Shown: positions 26,668-36,373, counted from the stretch's first letter. The stretch is DNA of 64,000 nt from Oscillospiraceae bacterium (GCA_015064585.1 SVRY01000005.1:1-64000); one strand, 5' to 3'. Made by a program: numbers and translations. The notes: generated by a model not told the origin, from the letters alone.

Positions 26668-27870
26668 TCAATGCTTCTTCGGCACCAAACTAAGCAGCTT
26701 TTTCTTGATCTTTCGCCGCATCTGATACCTAAAGAACCATTTTTCTACTGCCTCATATCCATGCTTTCTGTATATACTAAGAATTTTATCCCGATTTTTT
26801 CCGGGAACAGACGGCTGATTCAGCTGTTTGTTTTCTGCCGCCACTGCTTCTGCCTTTGAGACAGTCACATTCGCCCGCCGGGCAAGCATTTCCATTGCCG
26901 CTTTTCCCTTTTCACTGTTTACCAGCACGCAAGAAATTCCCTTCTCTTTTACAAACGCGCCGCCTTTTTGGGAAAGTATCTCAGGGTGTTGCTTTTCAAT
27001 CCCCCAAAAATCGCCGATGGTCAGATCCCCGGGACGGGATAGTGAAGCATAGGGACAGCGGTAACAGCTGTCTCTATAGGTTTCTTGCGCCAAAAAAAGA
27101 TGATAGTAAGATGATCGATAGGAAGAAATTACCTTTTTTTGCATCTTTCCGAAAGCATCCTCGTATATAACGCTTCCGTTCAGACCCCAACCTTCCGATT
27201 TATCTCTGAATTTAAAATCCAGTACCTTGCCTTTTAACTTCTTTTCCCAAACGCTTATATAACCCGAAAACATATCGGCGCTTGGTGTTCCGTGGCAAAT
27301 GAGATCCACCGTCAATAAATTCGGATGTTTTTTTTCACCCAAAAAGCCGTAAAGCCCTGCCACCTGGCAAGGGGTGCCCGAAAACAGCACGCGGCGACCG
27401 TCTGACAATATTTTTCTTACCTTATTATATATATATCCTGTTTCGCTTTGCACATATTTGGATCCCTGTAATTTATATAGCTCGTCAGCAGTTTCGATCA
27501 CAATGTGATGGGGGCGCAAGGTATCCTCTTCTCTTTCCAATGCACATCCGACTGCTACGCCTCCCTCTGCCAATATTGCTTCTGCAAGCATAGCAAACAC
27601 ACCGCCTGACGCTGAACGGGCAAGCAACGATTCATCCTTCGCCTGCAGTCCATAGGCTGCTAACGGGGATGAATATGTATTCTCCTTGCCAAACGAACAC
27701 GCTTTTTGGCATAACCCGCATCCAATGCATTGTTCTTTGGCAATCACAGGGTAACGAAAGCCGTATTCATCTTTCTCCATTTTTATAGCTCGCCTTGGAC
27801 AAGCATTTGCGCACGCCGCGCAGCCGCAACAATCTTCCTTACGGTCAAACAGAATGATTTCTTTTTTCAT
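26668..27870 (-). CDS. FrhB/F420-hydrogenase beta-subunit-like iron-sulfur protein of the polysaccharide cluster
   Basis: A 400-residue protein with two N-terminal 4Fe-4S ferredoxin motifs, CCGCAACANACP (about 14-25) and CIGCGLCQKAC (about 48-58). Coenzyme F420 hydrogenase beta-subunit N- and C-terminal domains follow (FSGTPCQVAGL, RPGDLTIGDFWG). The family is found in polysaccharide clusters beside pyruvyl transferases, where its reaction is not established. It is the last gene of the operon, three bases after the flippase gene. No F420 biosynthesis is visible here, so flavin or another electron carrier is likely. Redox modification of a sugar is a guess. Confidence 0.85.
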   Translation of the reverse strand: MKKEIILFDRKEDCCGCAACANACPRRAIKMEKDEYGFRYPVIAKEQCIGCGLCQKACSFGKENTYSSPLAAYGLQAKDESLLARSASGGVFAMLAEAILAEGGVAVGCALEREEDTLRPHHIVIETADELYKLQGSKYVQSETGYIYNKVRKILSDGRRVLFSGTPCQVAGLYGFLGEKKHPNLLTVDLICHGTPSADMFSGYISVWEKKLKGKVLDFKFRDKSEGWGLNGSVIYEDAFGKMQKKVISSYRSSYYHLFLAQETYRDSCYRCPYASLSRPGDLTIGDFWGIEKQHPEILSQKGGAFVKEKGISCVLVNSEKGKAAMEMLARRANVTVSKAEAVAAENKQLNQPSVPGKNRDKILSIYRKHGYEAVEKWFFRYQMRRKIKKKLLSLVPKKH

Positions 27871-27873
27871 GTA

Positions 27874-29268
27874 TTACCGCCTTTTTAGGAGCTTTAACAG
27901 CAAGTTCAAAAACACATCTTTGGAAAGATACAGATTGACTGCAAACAGCACTACCAAAATGATCTGGCCCACTACACCGTCCATATACAGTACTGTCCCC
28001 ATGGCAGCCAGCAACAGGTACCCTAACCAGTGCTTACCACGAAATACTTTTAGTCGAATGTACCGTCTTGTATTGAACACGCGGAAGAAATACACAGCCA
28101 TATAGCTGATACAACTGGCAAGGGCTGCTCCCGATACGCCAAGAGTGGGAATTAAAACAAAGTTTAATACAATATTCACCGCCGCTCCCAGTAAGCTGGA
28201 TAGCAAAAACGCAAGGCTGTCCTTATGAACCGTATACATGGTGGATAAGAAAGTCGCCAGCGACAAAAATACAAAGCCTACCAGCAAATAGGGGGTATAC
28301 ATCCATGCGGTATAATACTCCGATGCCACATACACACTCATAAAGGGCTTCATGATCATAAGCATGCCGGCAGTGATCACTGTCAAAATCTGTACCATAT
28401 TGTTGTACATTTCATTGTGATATTCGGTTTTATCTGCACTGCCTTCTTCTTTGATAGCCGAATAGGACCACGCTTGGTTAAATATTCCCGAAAGAGTGCT
28501 TAAAAGCGAGGGAATCTTATAGGCAACCGCATAAACACCGTTGGCAGCCGCTCCAATCATTGCAGTAATCATAACGCGGTCGGAGGAATTGATGATCCAC
28601 CACATAAATGAATTGGGAATCAAAACCACCGAAAAACGAATCATTGCAAGGCTAAGCTCCCGATCTATTTTAAATGCAAGAATCACCTTATCCGCCCGTC
28701 CTATCACTGCCGCATATACAGCTGTCAAAAAACAGGAGATAATATTTGCCAGCAAATAGCCCGAAATGCCCCAATGGAGCACCACCAAAAACAATATGTT
28801 CAGCCCGGCATTGATAGCGGTATGGATGATATTGCCGACAGCATAGGCATTGAGCATTTCTTTTCCGCGCAAATAACAAAGAAACACTTGCATATACGCC
28901 GCACTGATCACATAAGCGTATACATAAAGACCGTATTGAGAAATGGCGGGAATGAACCCGGAAATCGGGATCAGTGCCGCCCCAAACAGCGTACCGCCCA
29001 AAAGGACCATTACGCCTGTACTCATGATCTTTCTCTGATCCACACCTTGATCCAAACAAAAGCGCATGACCGCTTCGCCGATATTTAAAATCAAAATCGG
29101 CATCAAGACCGTACATACAGTTGTGATCAGATCAACTGTTCCATACTCCTCTGTCGAAAGCGCATATGTGTAAAGAGGGACCAAAACAAATGTAATCAGT
29201 TTTGATCCCAATTTACCAAAGGTGAAGCTGATAACATTTTTCAGCAAATATTTACTTCTATTGTCCAT
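27874..29268 (-). CDS. Wzx-type polysaccharide flippase (MOP/PST family)
   Basis: A 464-residue membrane protein with about 12-14 helices spread evenly. Its N-terminus NVISFTFGKLGSKLITFVLV is typical of PST/MatE oligosaccharide exporters. It would flip undecaprenyl-linked repeat units to the outer leaflet of the membrane. It lies between the pyruvyl transferase and FrhB-like genes of the polysaccharide operon. Exported glycan is unknown. Confidence 0.9.
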   Translation of the reverse strand: MDNRSKYLLKNVISFTFGKLGSKLITFVLVPLYTYALSTEEYGTVDLITTVCTVLMPILILNIGEAVMRFCLDQGVDQRKIMSTGVMVLLGGTLFGAALIPISGFIPAISQYGLYVYAYVISAAYMQVFLCYLRGKEMLNAYAVGNIIHTAINAGLNILFLVVLHWGISGYLLANIISCFLTAVYAAVIGRADKVILAFKIDRELSLAMIRFSVVLIPNSFMWWIINSSDRVMITAMIGAAANGVYAVAYKIPSLLSTLSGIFNQAWSYSAIKEEGSADKTEYHNEMYNNMVQILTVITAGMLMIMKPFMSVYVASEYYTAWMYTPYLLVGFVFLSLATFLSTMYTVHKDSLAFLLSSLLGAAVNIVLNFVLIPTLGVSGAALASCISYMAVYFFRVFNTRRYIRLKVFRGKHWLGYLLLAAMGTVLYMDGVVGQIILVVLFAVNLYLSKDVFLNLLLKLLKRR

Positions 29269-29289
29269 CAGCTTCCTCCTTTTTAATTC

Positions 29290-30381
29290 TTATTCCATCA
29301 ATGAAGTACGCAAGTATTCCGCCGCACAAAGTTTTCCTTGCGCTATTATATCATTGCACTGTGTGTAATCTGTTTCTCTATCTAAAATGGACGCAAGATC
29401 CCCGGCGCTTTGAACAGCGTGATCCTCTAATTGCAAACGCCGCAACAAATCTTCCAATTTGTTGGCATTGCTTTCCCTGACAAGAACCGCAAACGATTTG
29501 TTGTATTTTGCCGAAATGACCGTTCCGTGGAAAGTATCGGTCACAATGCATGCCGCGTTTTTAAAATAGGCAAGCACTTCAAAGGGAGTGGGTGCCACAT
29601 ATTCATCGCACCAATGCTGCATTCCGCCAATGGATATAAGACGCAAACCATGTTTTTTTGCATACGCTCGAATCGCCCTAATTTCGCTTTTTTGATGAAT
29701 TCTGCCGCGGTAAGCATATACGATCATATATGGTTTTAGAGGGAGCTTGCTTTCATCCACACGGTTTACTTCCTCTGCAAAATCATATATCAAAACCGGA
29801 TCCAAGTGACGGTACGGTATGTCCTTTCGAAAATTTGCCACAAATGACGCTGTATTCTCATCGCGAACCGAAACCGCATGCAAATTTGCGATTCCCCTTT
29901 CCATAACTTGTTTATCGGTATCATCGGCATATGTAATATCTGTATAACCGCATGAGGCGGCATAACTGATCACCCGATTGACACTTGAAATATCCCCAAA
30001 GCGCTTGGCTGTAATTTTCCAAGGCCCTCTTGAAGCGCAATTGAAAATTTCATCACTTCCGATCACCACAGCATCACAATTCTCTGCCGTAAATACCATA
30101 TCCTCAAGTCCCAGATGTGCCTTTTGTTCCTTGCGAAACATTCCTTTGGATGCATGGTAAATTTTTTGAAATTGTATGCGATGCCATATATATCGGTCAA
30201 TTTGGCGTAACTTTTTCCATACACTTGCGGATGATTTTTTCGTAGTATCACCTGACGAAGGTTCAATATCAATAAATTTGACACCGTGGCCTTGCTGTTC
30301 CAGCATTCTTTTTAATCCGTATGCCTGCAAAAACGAGCCGTAATTACGCACTCTGTGCATGGAAATAATACCTATTCTCAT
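29290..30381 (-). CDS. Polysaccharide pyruvyl transferase family protein
   Basis: A 363-residue member of the CsaB/WcaK family, which adds ketal pyruvate from PEP to sugars of surface polysaccharides. Family motifs are VIGSDEIFNC near residue 106, SVRDENTASFV near 172 and IVTDTFHGTVISAKYNKSFAVLV near 280-302. The His in DTFHG is characteristic. Its neighbours are the Wzy-type and Wzx-type genes. Some family members in such clusters act as glycosyltransferase-like enzymes, so the exact donor is not certain. Confidence 0.87.
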   Translation of the reverse strand: MRIGIISMHRVRNYGSFLQAYGLKRMLEQQGHGVKFIDIEPSSGDTTKKSSASVWKKLRQIDRYIWHRIQFQKIYHASKGMFRKEQKAHLGLEDMVFTAENCDAVVIGSDEIFNCASRGPWKITAKRFGDISSVNRVISYAASCGYTDITYADDTDKQVMERGIANLHAVSVRDENTASFVANFRKDIPYRHLDPVLIYDFAEEVNRVDESKLPLKPYMIVYAYRGRIHQKSEIRAIRAYAKKHGLRLISIGGMQHWCDEYVAPTPFEVLAYFKNAACIVTDTFHGTVISAKYNKSFAVLVRESNANKLEDLLRRLQLEDHAVQSAGDLASILDRETDYTQCNDIIAQGKLCAAEYLRTSLME

Positions 30382-30393
30382 TACTCACCTCGT

Positions 30394-31476
30394 TTATTGC
30401 CACACAAACAAATAGGGCATCGTTCCTTGGGAATTATGGGTCATCGCTGTTATAAACCCATATCCGACTATAATCACAGCGCACCATATGAAGATGCATT
30501 TATGTAATATGTTCCTTGTTTTGATCAGCATTCCCATATAAATACATTCATATATCACAAAATACCAACCCACTCGGTTCATAATTGGGATAAAATAACT
30601 TGCAAAAATCAAGCAAACACCAACGAAATATGATCCCGCGCACAACAAAATGTCATTTCTATTTTCACTATTGAGCTTGTCCCAGTCCTCAAAGTGATTC
30701 ATACGCCCGTATATTACAAATACAAAAACCGCAGTTACCATCAAGAATAAGAATTTGATCGGAACCATAATGCCGATATCCGTATTCTGTTCTGCCAAAT
30801 AGTCTCCATATCTGGATAATGCCTGCAATACATAATAATCCATCACCGGCAAAAGAGCAAGAACGCCCATAAACAACGCTTTTTTGATGCGGGACAACTC
30901 ACGCCAACGCAGCAGTTCAAAGCCTAATAACGCCAATCCAATAATTGACGACTGATGGAACAAAAATGCCAATACAATAAACAGTATATAGCGGAAAATT
31001 TGATGCTTTACCAAATATCTCGTAGCATAAAATACAATTGCTATCGCACAAAACTGACGCATTGTATTCAGCGACATAAAAAAGAATCCCATATAATAGC
31101 AGGCTACCATAGTACTGTATGAGGAAACTTTTCTGAAATCCCACAGCCGCCAAATAATTAATCCATGGATGATCAGTGCAAAAAAAGTCAACAATGCTGT
31201 ATAGTTGGGTATAATCCGCAAAAACACAAAACATATATACTTAAAAGTTTCTTCCAAACCATACGCATATCGAAATGCACCTATTTGGATCAGCCTGAAT
31301 GAATTAACATAACCGGCAGTATCAATTCCCACTGAAAAAGCACGCATTCCGGAGACAAATGCAAGTAGTAAGACAATTAACCATACACATTTTTTGTTGT
31401 TGTAGCGGTCTGCCCAAAATGCAAACAGCCAACACAGCAATAACAACCCGAAATAAAGTATATATGACATTGCCAT
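30394..31476 (-). CDS. EpsG/Wzy-type polysaccharide polymerase
   Basis: A 360-residue protein with about ten membrane helices. The pattern DRYNNKKCVW, SGMRAFSVGIDTAGY and MRQFCAIAIVFYA is typical of the EpsG family (Wzy-like polymerases). It would join repeat units on the outer face of the membrane. GGAG lies 11 bases before the start. Located between a glycosyltransferase and the pyruvyl transferase, as expected for a Wzx/Wzy locus. Confidence 0.85.
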   Translation of the reverse strand: MAMSYILYFGLLLLCWLFAFWADRYNNKKCVWLIVLLLAFVSGMRAFSVGIDTAGYVNSFRLIQIGAFRYAYGLEETFKYICFVFLRIIPNYTALLTFFALIIHGLIIWRLWDFRKVSSYSTMVACYYMGFFFMSLNTMRQFCAIAIVFYATRYLVKHQIFRYILFIVLAFLFHQSSIIGLALLGFELLRWRELSRIKKALFMGVLALLPVMDYYVLQALSRYGDYLAEQNTDIGIMVPIKFLFLMVTAVFVFVIYGRMNHFEDWDKLNSENRNDILLCAGSYFVGVCLIFASYFIPIMNRVGWYFVIYECIYMGMLIKTRNILHKCIFIWCAVIIVGYGFITAMTHNSQGTMPYLFVWQ

Positions 31477-31506
31477 GTACTTTCCGTCTCCTTTCCGCGT
31501 AGTAAA

Positions 31507-32454
31507 CTATCGTTTTGTAAAATGATTGATATGCCAATATAGCTTCGGGCTGATACAGTACAATAGTGCCTTCAACCTCGTTTTAAGCAAATAAGCATTT
31601 TTTATCACAAACTTTTTATGAATGTATTCTTTGCCGCATTGATAAAGTCTGCCGGTTTGTGACAGACTTAAATATTTCATTACCAGGGAATCCAACAAAA
31701 GCTGCTTAAGCTCCGCATCTTCCAATTGCCGATATATATTTGCCAAACGAACACAGGTATCGTATAGATCCTGTCCGTTTTTACTTAGATCCTTTCGCGT
31801 CGTAATGGAATTATCCCGTATTATATAATGATAAAACAAAAGACCGGTCTCCAACACGCTCTTTGCTTTTAAAAAAGCACGCGGGGTAAAATCTTCATCT
31901 TCATGCGTAATGCCAAACCGAAATCGCAGATCGTTTTCGCATAAAAAACTGCGCTTATATACATACAGCCATGCCGCCATTGGCATAGAACGATGCTGCA
32001 AGGCAATCTTTAAATACTGTATACCGGTATGTATATCCCGCGTATACCCGTGGGTGAGTCGCACGCCCCCCCCTTCAGGCACACCTTCCCCGATCAACAC
32101 ATCGCTTTGGGTTTGTGCATACGGTAACAATTTCTCGCACGTATCTGTTTCTATGTAATCATCCGAATCCACAAATATGATATAATCTCCGGTTGCAGCA
32201 TCGATTCCTGCATTACGGGCATCCGAGAGTCCCCCGTTCTTTTTATGGATCACGCGAATACGGCTATCTTCTTTGGCATATTTATCACATATGGCAGGAC
32301 AATTATCCGGACTTCCGTCATCCACCAAAACAATTTCAATATGGGGATATGTTTGATTAATCAATGAATCAACACACCTCGCCAAATACGGCTCCACTTT
32401 ATATATGGGAACAACAATAGAAAAAACTATATTTTCATTTTCCTTATTTTTCAT
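31507..32454 (-). CDS. Glycosyltransferase family 2
   Basis: About 315 residues with a GT-A fold. The N-terminus FSIVVPIYKVEPYLARCVDS, the VDDGSPD motif (about 40-46) and the DSDD metal site (about 97-100) are all present. It adds one sugar to the lipid-linked repeat unit at the cytoplasmic face. The track start is a GTG at 32460; I prefer ATG at 32454. It overlaps the end of the upstream glycosyltransferase gene, indicating coupling. Donor sugar unknown. Confidence 0.88.
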   Translation of the reverse strand: MKNKENENIVFSIVVPIYKVEPYLARCVDSLINQTYPHIEIVLVDDGSPDNCPAICDKYAKEDSRIRVIHKKNGGLSDARNAGIDAATGDYIIFVDSDDYIETDTCEKLLPYAQTQSDVLIGEGVPEGGGVRLTHGYTRDIHTGIQYLKIALQHRSMPMAAWLYVYKRSFLCENDLRFRFGITHEDEDFTPRAFLKAKSVLETGLLFYHYIIRDNSITTRKDLSKNGQDLYDTCVRLANIYRQLEDAELKQLLLDSLVMKYLSLSQTGRLYQCGKEYIHKKFVIKNAYLLKTRLKALLYCISPKLYWHINHFTKR

Positions 32455-33253
32455 TTTCACAGTACGGCAACATTTTCTTGCCGTTCTTCACACCTGCCAA
32501 CATTAATTGAATTCTTTGCATAACACCAACTTGTGTTTCTCGCTTAAACCGTATCGCAAAATATAACGCCATCAAATACGAAAATTTGGGAAACAAATAA
32601 CGCATTAAAACACCTTTATCATAGAAATATCGTTTATGATACCCGGTAAAACACGTAGATGAGTCCTTACCACATGTTCCGACAATATAGTCATGAGCAT
32701 ACACCTTCAGCCCACAATCAAAACACGCTTTAAGAAACAAGCTATCCTCACCATAACTGTATCGACAGCCACCGCCAAAGCACTCATGAAATGTGATACG
32801 ATTGCGCAAAAGTGCTTCGCGCCGAACTGCAATTGTCACCATTCCGTATTTCATAGCATTCCAAAGATGCAATCGTTTTGGTTTGGAACATCTGGTTTCA
32901 ATTACAACACCTTTTTTAGTAATATAAATTCCAAAAACAATGACGTCTGCCTTCGGATTCTGATTAAATGCCGCCACAACGTTTTCCAGCATATCATCAT
33001 TGTAAACCACATCATCGTCGGCAAACAAAACGAATTCACTATCGGATGCCATCAATGCAATATTTCGGTTCAAACCTACGCCACGGGTAGCAGTGGTTAT
33101 CATTTTTATCTTTCCGTGATCCGTATCTTTATTTACGATCTCTTCTCTGTCAGCTTGATTGGCAATCACAGCACTGCAACGAATATTCATCTTTTTAACA
33201 ATTGAAAAATCGCTTTGATGCATAGTTGCTACAAGAACCTGTAATTTATCCAT
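32444..33253 (-). CDS. Glycosyltransferase family 2-like protein
   Basis: About 269 residues. The chosen ATG has AAAGGA eight bases upstream. The track start is a TTG eight codons earlier that would overlap the upstream gene. The acceptor-side DDD motif appears as LFADDDVVYNDD near residue 86, with a GT-A-like region before it (ATMHQSD, ATRGVGLNRNIAL). The C-terminal half contains CFGGGCRYSYGEDSLF, typical of this family. Probably adds a sugar to the repeat unit; donor unknown. Confidence 0.82.
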   Translation of the reverse strand: MDKLQVLVATMHQSDFSIVKKMNIRCSAVIANQADREEIVNKDTDHGKIKMITTATRGVGLNRNIALMASDSEFVLFADDDVVYNDDMLENVVAAFNQNPKADVIVFGIYITKKGVVIETRCSKPKRLHLWNAMKYGMVTIAVRREALLRNRITFHECFGGGCRYSYGEDSLFLKACFDCGLKVYAHDYIVGTCGKDSSTCFTGYHKRYFYDKGVLMRYLFPKFSYLMALYFAIRFKRETQVGVMQRIQLMLAGVKNGKKMLPYCENEK

Positions 33254-33263
33254 AGTATATCCT

Positions 33264-33833
33264 TTACTTTTCAACAATAAAATTAGTATTCTCGCAAAGA
33301 GAATTTACTATATCATTAAAAGTCTCTTGAACCGCATAAAACGTAGTATGGAGAGATGGATTCAATTCCGCATCCACTTCATAAAAAACAACCGTAACAT
33401 CAATTGCTTCAGCTTGTCCATCCAGTTTTATTCTTCCGACCAAAGCGCCTTCTTTTGAACCAAACAAAAGCGTAAATACCTTTGATTTTCGTCCCTCAAC
33501 TTCGAGTGAGAAGTCAAGACCTGCACCAACATCTTGAACAATTGGTTCTATTTTCATCAAGTCAACAAATGCAAACGGGTATTTTAGTGTACAATAAGAT
33601 GTAGTTACAACTACTACATCTCCTCGCTCTTCTATGGCACCGACTGTCAATTCCGGCAACTTGATTTTTTGAGGAGTGTCAAAATTTACATTATCACCCA
33701 CCGATCCACCGGAAACATCGCCTTCATTTGCCCTATCCATTGCCATTGCCATCGCAACAATCACTAAAACAAGCACAACACAACACACGCTTAGGATAAT
33801 ATTCAACCGTGCGCTATTGCTTTTTGTCATCAT
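33264..33833 (-). CDS. Membrane-anchored extracellular protein of the polysaccharide cluster, unknown function
   Basis: A 189-residue protein with one N-terminal membrane helix (about 11-30, LNIILSVCCVVLVLVIVAMA) and an outside domain rich in beta-type sequence. I do not recognise a family. It lies between LicD-like and glycosyltransferase genes in the operon. The RBS AAAGGA precedes the start, which could be either of two adjacent ATG codons. Possible roles in export or attachment are speculation. Confidence 0.75.
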   Translation of the reverse strand: MMTKSNSARLNIILSVCCVVLVLVIVAMAMAMDRANEGDVSGGSVGDNVNFDTPQKIKLPELTVGAIEERGDVVVVTTSYCTLKYPFAFVDLMKIEPIVQDVGAGLDFSLEVEGRKSKVFTLLFGSKEGALVGRIKLDGQAEAIDVTVVFYEVDAELNPSLHTTFYAVQETFNDIVNSLCENTNFIVEK

Positions 33834-33862
33834 AATTTCATATCCTTTGGCTTCTTAATTTA

Positions 33863-34732
33863 TTATCGAACACTTCTGGTATAAACATCAAATGTCATAC
33901 CATCCCGATAGTCTTGGTATAATTCATACGATTTTTCTGTATCAACTAAAATCGCATGCTGTTTACAAATTCGTTCTTCCGGCGGCGGCAATTCCATATA
34001 ATTTCCATACAACAACCGCAAGAAAGCATCAGATTGTTCCGATACAGGATATTTACCGTCTTCAAAATCAGCTAAAACACGCCTATTAAAGAATTGACGC
34101 GGATATACATTTTTCTCATAGTTTCGTGCAGCGGCCAAAAAGCTATGTACCGTAAGACTATCCTTGTTTCCATTTTTAACAATTGCCAAAAACGGACTGA
34201 GCGGCACACATTTACACACACCGATAAACAGTTTTTTTATAATGCTGTCGGTAGCATATCCTCGCTTATCCAGCGATTTCGCGATTACCACTTTTGATGC
34301 CCAAAATTGAATTTTCCGTCCAATAACGCTTGATGCCGCATTATCACACGGAAAAATATCCATATAGATACCTTGATGTGAACAGCGATCCTTAGGATGA
34401 TACTTTTCAAGGCAGGTTGTATTATTCAGCCTCAATTTTGAAAAAAACATCGGCCAATGCTCGGAAAATTCTTTTTGCAAGAAAAACTTCTCTGGATCCA
34501 GCACATCATTTGCTCGAGACAAAAAACGCTCATAATCTGCCCGTAGCATAATCACGTCCAAATCATCATCCCAGGGAATAAAGCCATTGTGCCGAATTGC
34601 CCCCAACAGCGTGCCTGCAAATAATACATATGAAATGTCTAATTCTTTACAAACACGGTCAAACTCACAAAGAAGCAAGAGCAGCGCCTCTTGATGTTTT
34701 TTCTGCTCAGGCGAGACAACGATTTCATCCAT
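33863..34732 (-). CDS. LicD-family phosphotransferase
   Basis: A 289-residue LicD/fukutin-type nucleotidyltransferase-fold protein. The diagnostic motif is FAGTLLGAIRHNGFIPWDDD (about 39-58), with the DDDLDV metal site. LicD proteins transfer phosphocholine or related phospho-alcohols from CDP-donors to cell-surface glycans. The RBS AGGGGAG precedes the start. No choline-uptake or CDP-choline genes (LicA/B/C) are seen in the window, so the donor group is unknown. Neighbouring surface proteins carry choline-binding-like repeats. Confidence 0.88.
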   Translation of the reverse strand: MDEIVVSPEQKKHQEALLLLLCEFDRVCKELDISYVLFAGTLLGAIRHNGFIPWDDDLDVIMLRADYERFLSRANDVLDPEKFFLQKEFSEHWPMFFSKLRLNNTTCLEKYHPKDRCSHQGIYMDIFPCDNAASSVIGRKIQFWASKVVIAKSLDKRGYATDSIIKKLFIGVCKCVPLSPFLAIVKNGNKDSLTVHSFLAAARNYEKNVYPRQFFNRRVLADFEDGKYPVSEQSDAFLRLLYGNYMELPPPEERICKQHAILVDTEKSYELYQDYRDGMTFDVYTRSVR

Positions 34733-34752
34733 TCACATAACTCCCCTGTTTC

Positions 34753-35508
34753 TTAAAAATACTTTTTGATTCCTGCAAACATATAGCAAATAAACAGATA
34801 CATGCTTTTAAATAGCGAAAACTTCAGATGGTTGCGATAGATTTTAAAACGGTTAAATGCACTTTTTCGTTTATTGAATGATCGCGAATCTTCAAAATAT
34901 CTCCATTTAACGAGCGACTTTGCACATCCCGCAGCTTTGTATCCATCTCGTAAAAGATCTAACCACAATACATAATCTTCATGAAAATATTCAGTTTTAA
35001 AACGGTATTTGTCTGCAATATCCCGTGACAGTATCACAGTAGAGCACCCGATCACATTCTCTTTGAGCATACTTTCAAAATCAGTCTGTTCCGGTACAAT
35101 ATAATCTGCTTTGATTTTTTCACCATTTCCATTCACTATCGAATAAGAACAATACACAATATCCGCTTTATCTTTCAATAGTTTTTCAAACTGTTTTTTT
35201 AGTTTTTCAGTTTCCCACACATCATCGCTATCTAACAATGCCACATAATCTCCCGAACAAAGGTCAAACCCTCGATTTCGAGTTGCTGCCACTCCCATAT
35301 TCTTATCGTTTTTATAAACAGAGATACGGGAATCCTTTCCGGCATATTCCATAGCAATAGCATATGTATTATCATCAGAGCAATCATCTATAATCAGCAA
35401 TTCCCAATGGGTATACGTTTGATCTATAACAGAACGAATCGCTTCTTCAATATAGCGTTCCGCATTATAGGCAGGCATAATTATAGAAATCATTGCATTC
35501 TCTCTCAT
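34753..35508 (-). CDS. Glycosyltransferase family 2
   Basis: A 251-residue GT-A enzyme with ISIIMPAYNAERYIEEAIRS at the N-terminus, IDDCSDDNT near 39 and ALLDSDDVW near 89. It is the second gene of the operon after the priming transferase, so it may add the second sugar of the repeat unit. GGAG lies six bases before the start. Donor unknown. Confidence 0.9.
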   Translation of the reverse strand: MRENAMISIIMPAYNAERYIEEAIRSVIDQTYTHWELLIIDDCSDDNTYAIAMEYAGKDSRISVYKNDKNMGVAATRNRGFDLCSGDYVALLDSDDVWETEKLKKQFEKLLKDKADIVYCSYSIVNGNGEKIKADYIVPEQTDFESMLKENVIGCSTVILSRDIADKYRFKTEYFHEDYVLWLDLLRDGYKAAGCAKSLVKWRYFEDSRSFNKRKSAFNRFKIYRNHLKFSLFKSMYLFICYMFAGIKKYF

Positions 35509-35525
35509 TTTTCGCTCCTACTATA

Positions 35526-36245
35526 TTACCGTGCACCTTTATGAAACAGGATCACTGAAAATGTCTTGAATATAATCTTAATATCCAACCACATTGAACG
35601 TTTTTTTATGTATTCAATATCATACACGATCTTTTCTTCCGGTCTCAAATCATATCCGCCGCTCACTTGAGCAAGGCCTGTCAACCCGGGCTTTACCTTC
35701 ATACGCTGCTCAAAGCCATGCACATAACTTTCAAATTCATTATAAAAAACTTCACGTTCGGGTCTTGGACCCACAAAACTAAGGTCTCCCTTCAGAATAC
35801 ACCAAAGCTGCGGCAGTTCATCCACTCGGGTTCTTCTGAGTCTGCACCCGAATGGCGTAATACGCGGATCCTCGTCGCCCATCGACCATTGCGCGCCATT
35901 TTTCTCCGCGTCCATGCACATCGTGCGAAACTTAATAACTTTTATTTTCTTTTTGTTCAGTCCCAATCTCTCTTGAACATAAAATACAGTTCCTTTTGAT
36001 GTACATTTTACTATAATCCCTATAATGAACATTGGAATCAATAATACAATCAGTGCCAAAAAAGATACTACAATATCGGTTGCTCTTTTGAAAAAAGCAT
36101 ATATTGGTTTGGAAGGCAATTCTCCCAAATCTTCCACAAAATACTCTTTCTCTTTTTCATATGGCAAAATCACTATAGTGTTAACTGCATTATTTGCATA
36201 GTCATATTCATTTTCAGTTATCATGTCAACATTGTTTTTCATCAT
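35526..36245 (-). CDS. Priming undecaprenyl-phosphate sugar-1-phosphate transferase
   Basis: A 239-residue bacterial sugar transferase (WbaP/PglC catalytic family) that starts repeat-unit synthesis on undecaprenyl phosphate. It has one membrane helix (about 43-65), then VIKFRTMCMDAEKNG, RRTRVDELPQLW, KGDLSFVGPRPE and KPGLTGLAQVSG, all diagnostic. Length fits the short form without the extra N-terminal helices. The track start is a GTG at 36275. I prefer ATG at 36245 because GGAG lies five bases upstream. First gene of the polysaccharide operon. Confidence 0.92.
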   Translation of the reverse strand: MMKNNVDMITENEYDYANNAVNTIVILPYEKEKEYFVEDLGELPSKPIYAFFKRATDIVVSFLALIVLLIPMFIIGIIVKCTSKGTVFYVQERLGLNKKKIKVIKFRTMCMDAEKNGAQWSMGDEDPRITPFGCRLRRTRVDELPQLWCILKGDLSFVGPRPEREVFYNEFESYVHGFEQRMKVKPGLTGLAQVSGGYDLRPEEKIVYDIEYIKKRSMWLDIKIIFKTFSVILFHKGAR

Positions 36246-36373
36246 CTTTGCTCCAACTCCAAAACATACTGCCACAATACCGAATATACAGAATGCGGCA
36301 ACAGCTTCTCATTGTTTTTTACTTATTTTACTATATTAAAAACAATACACTAAACTAAGCATAACTATAATTT

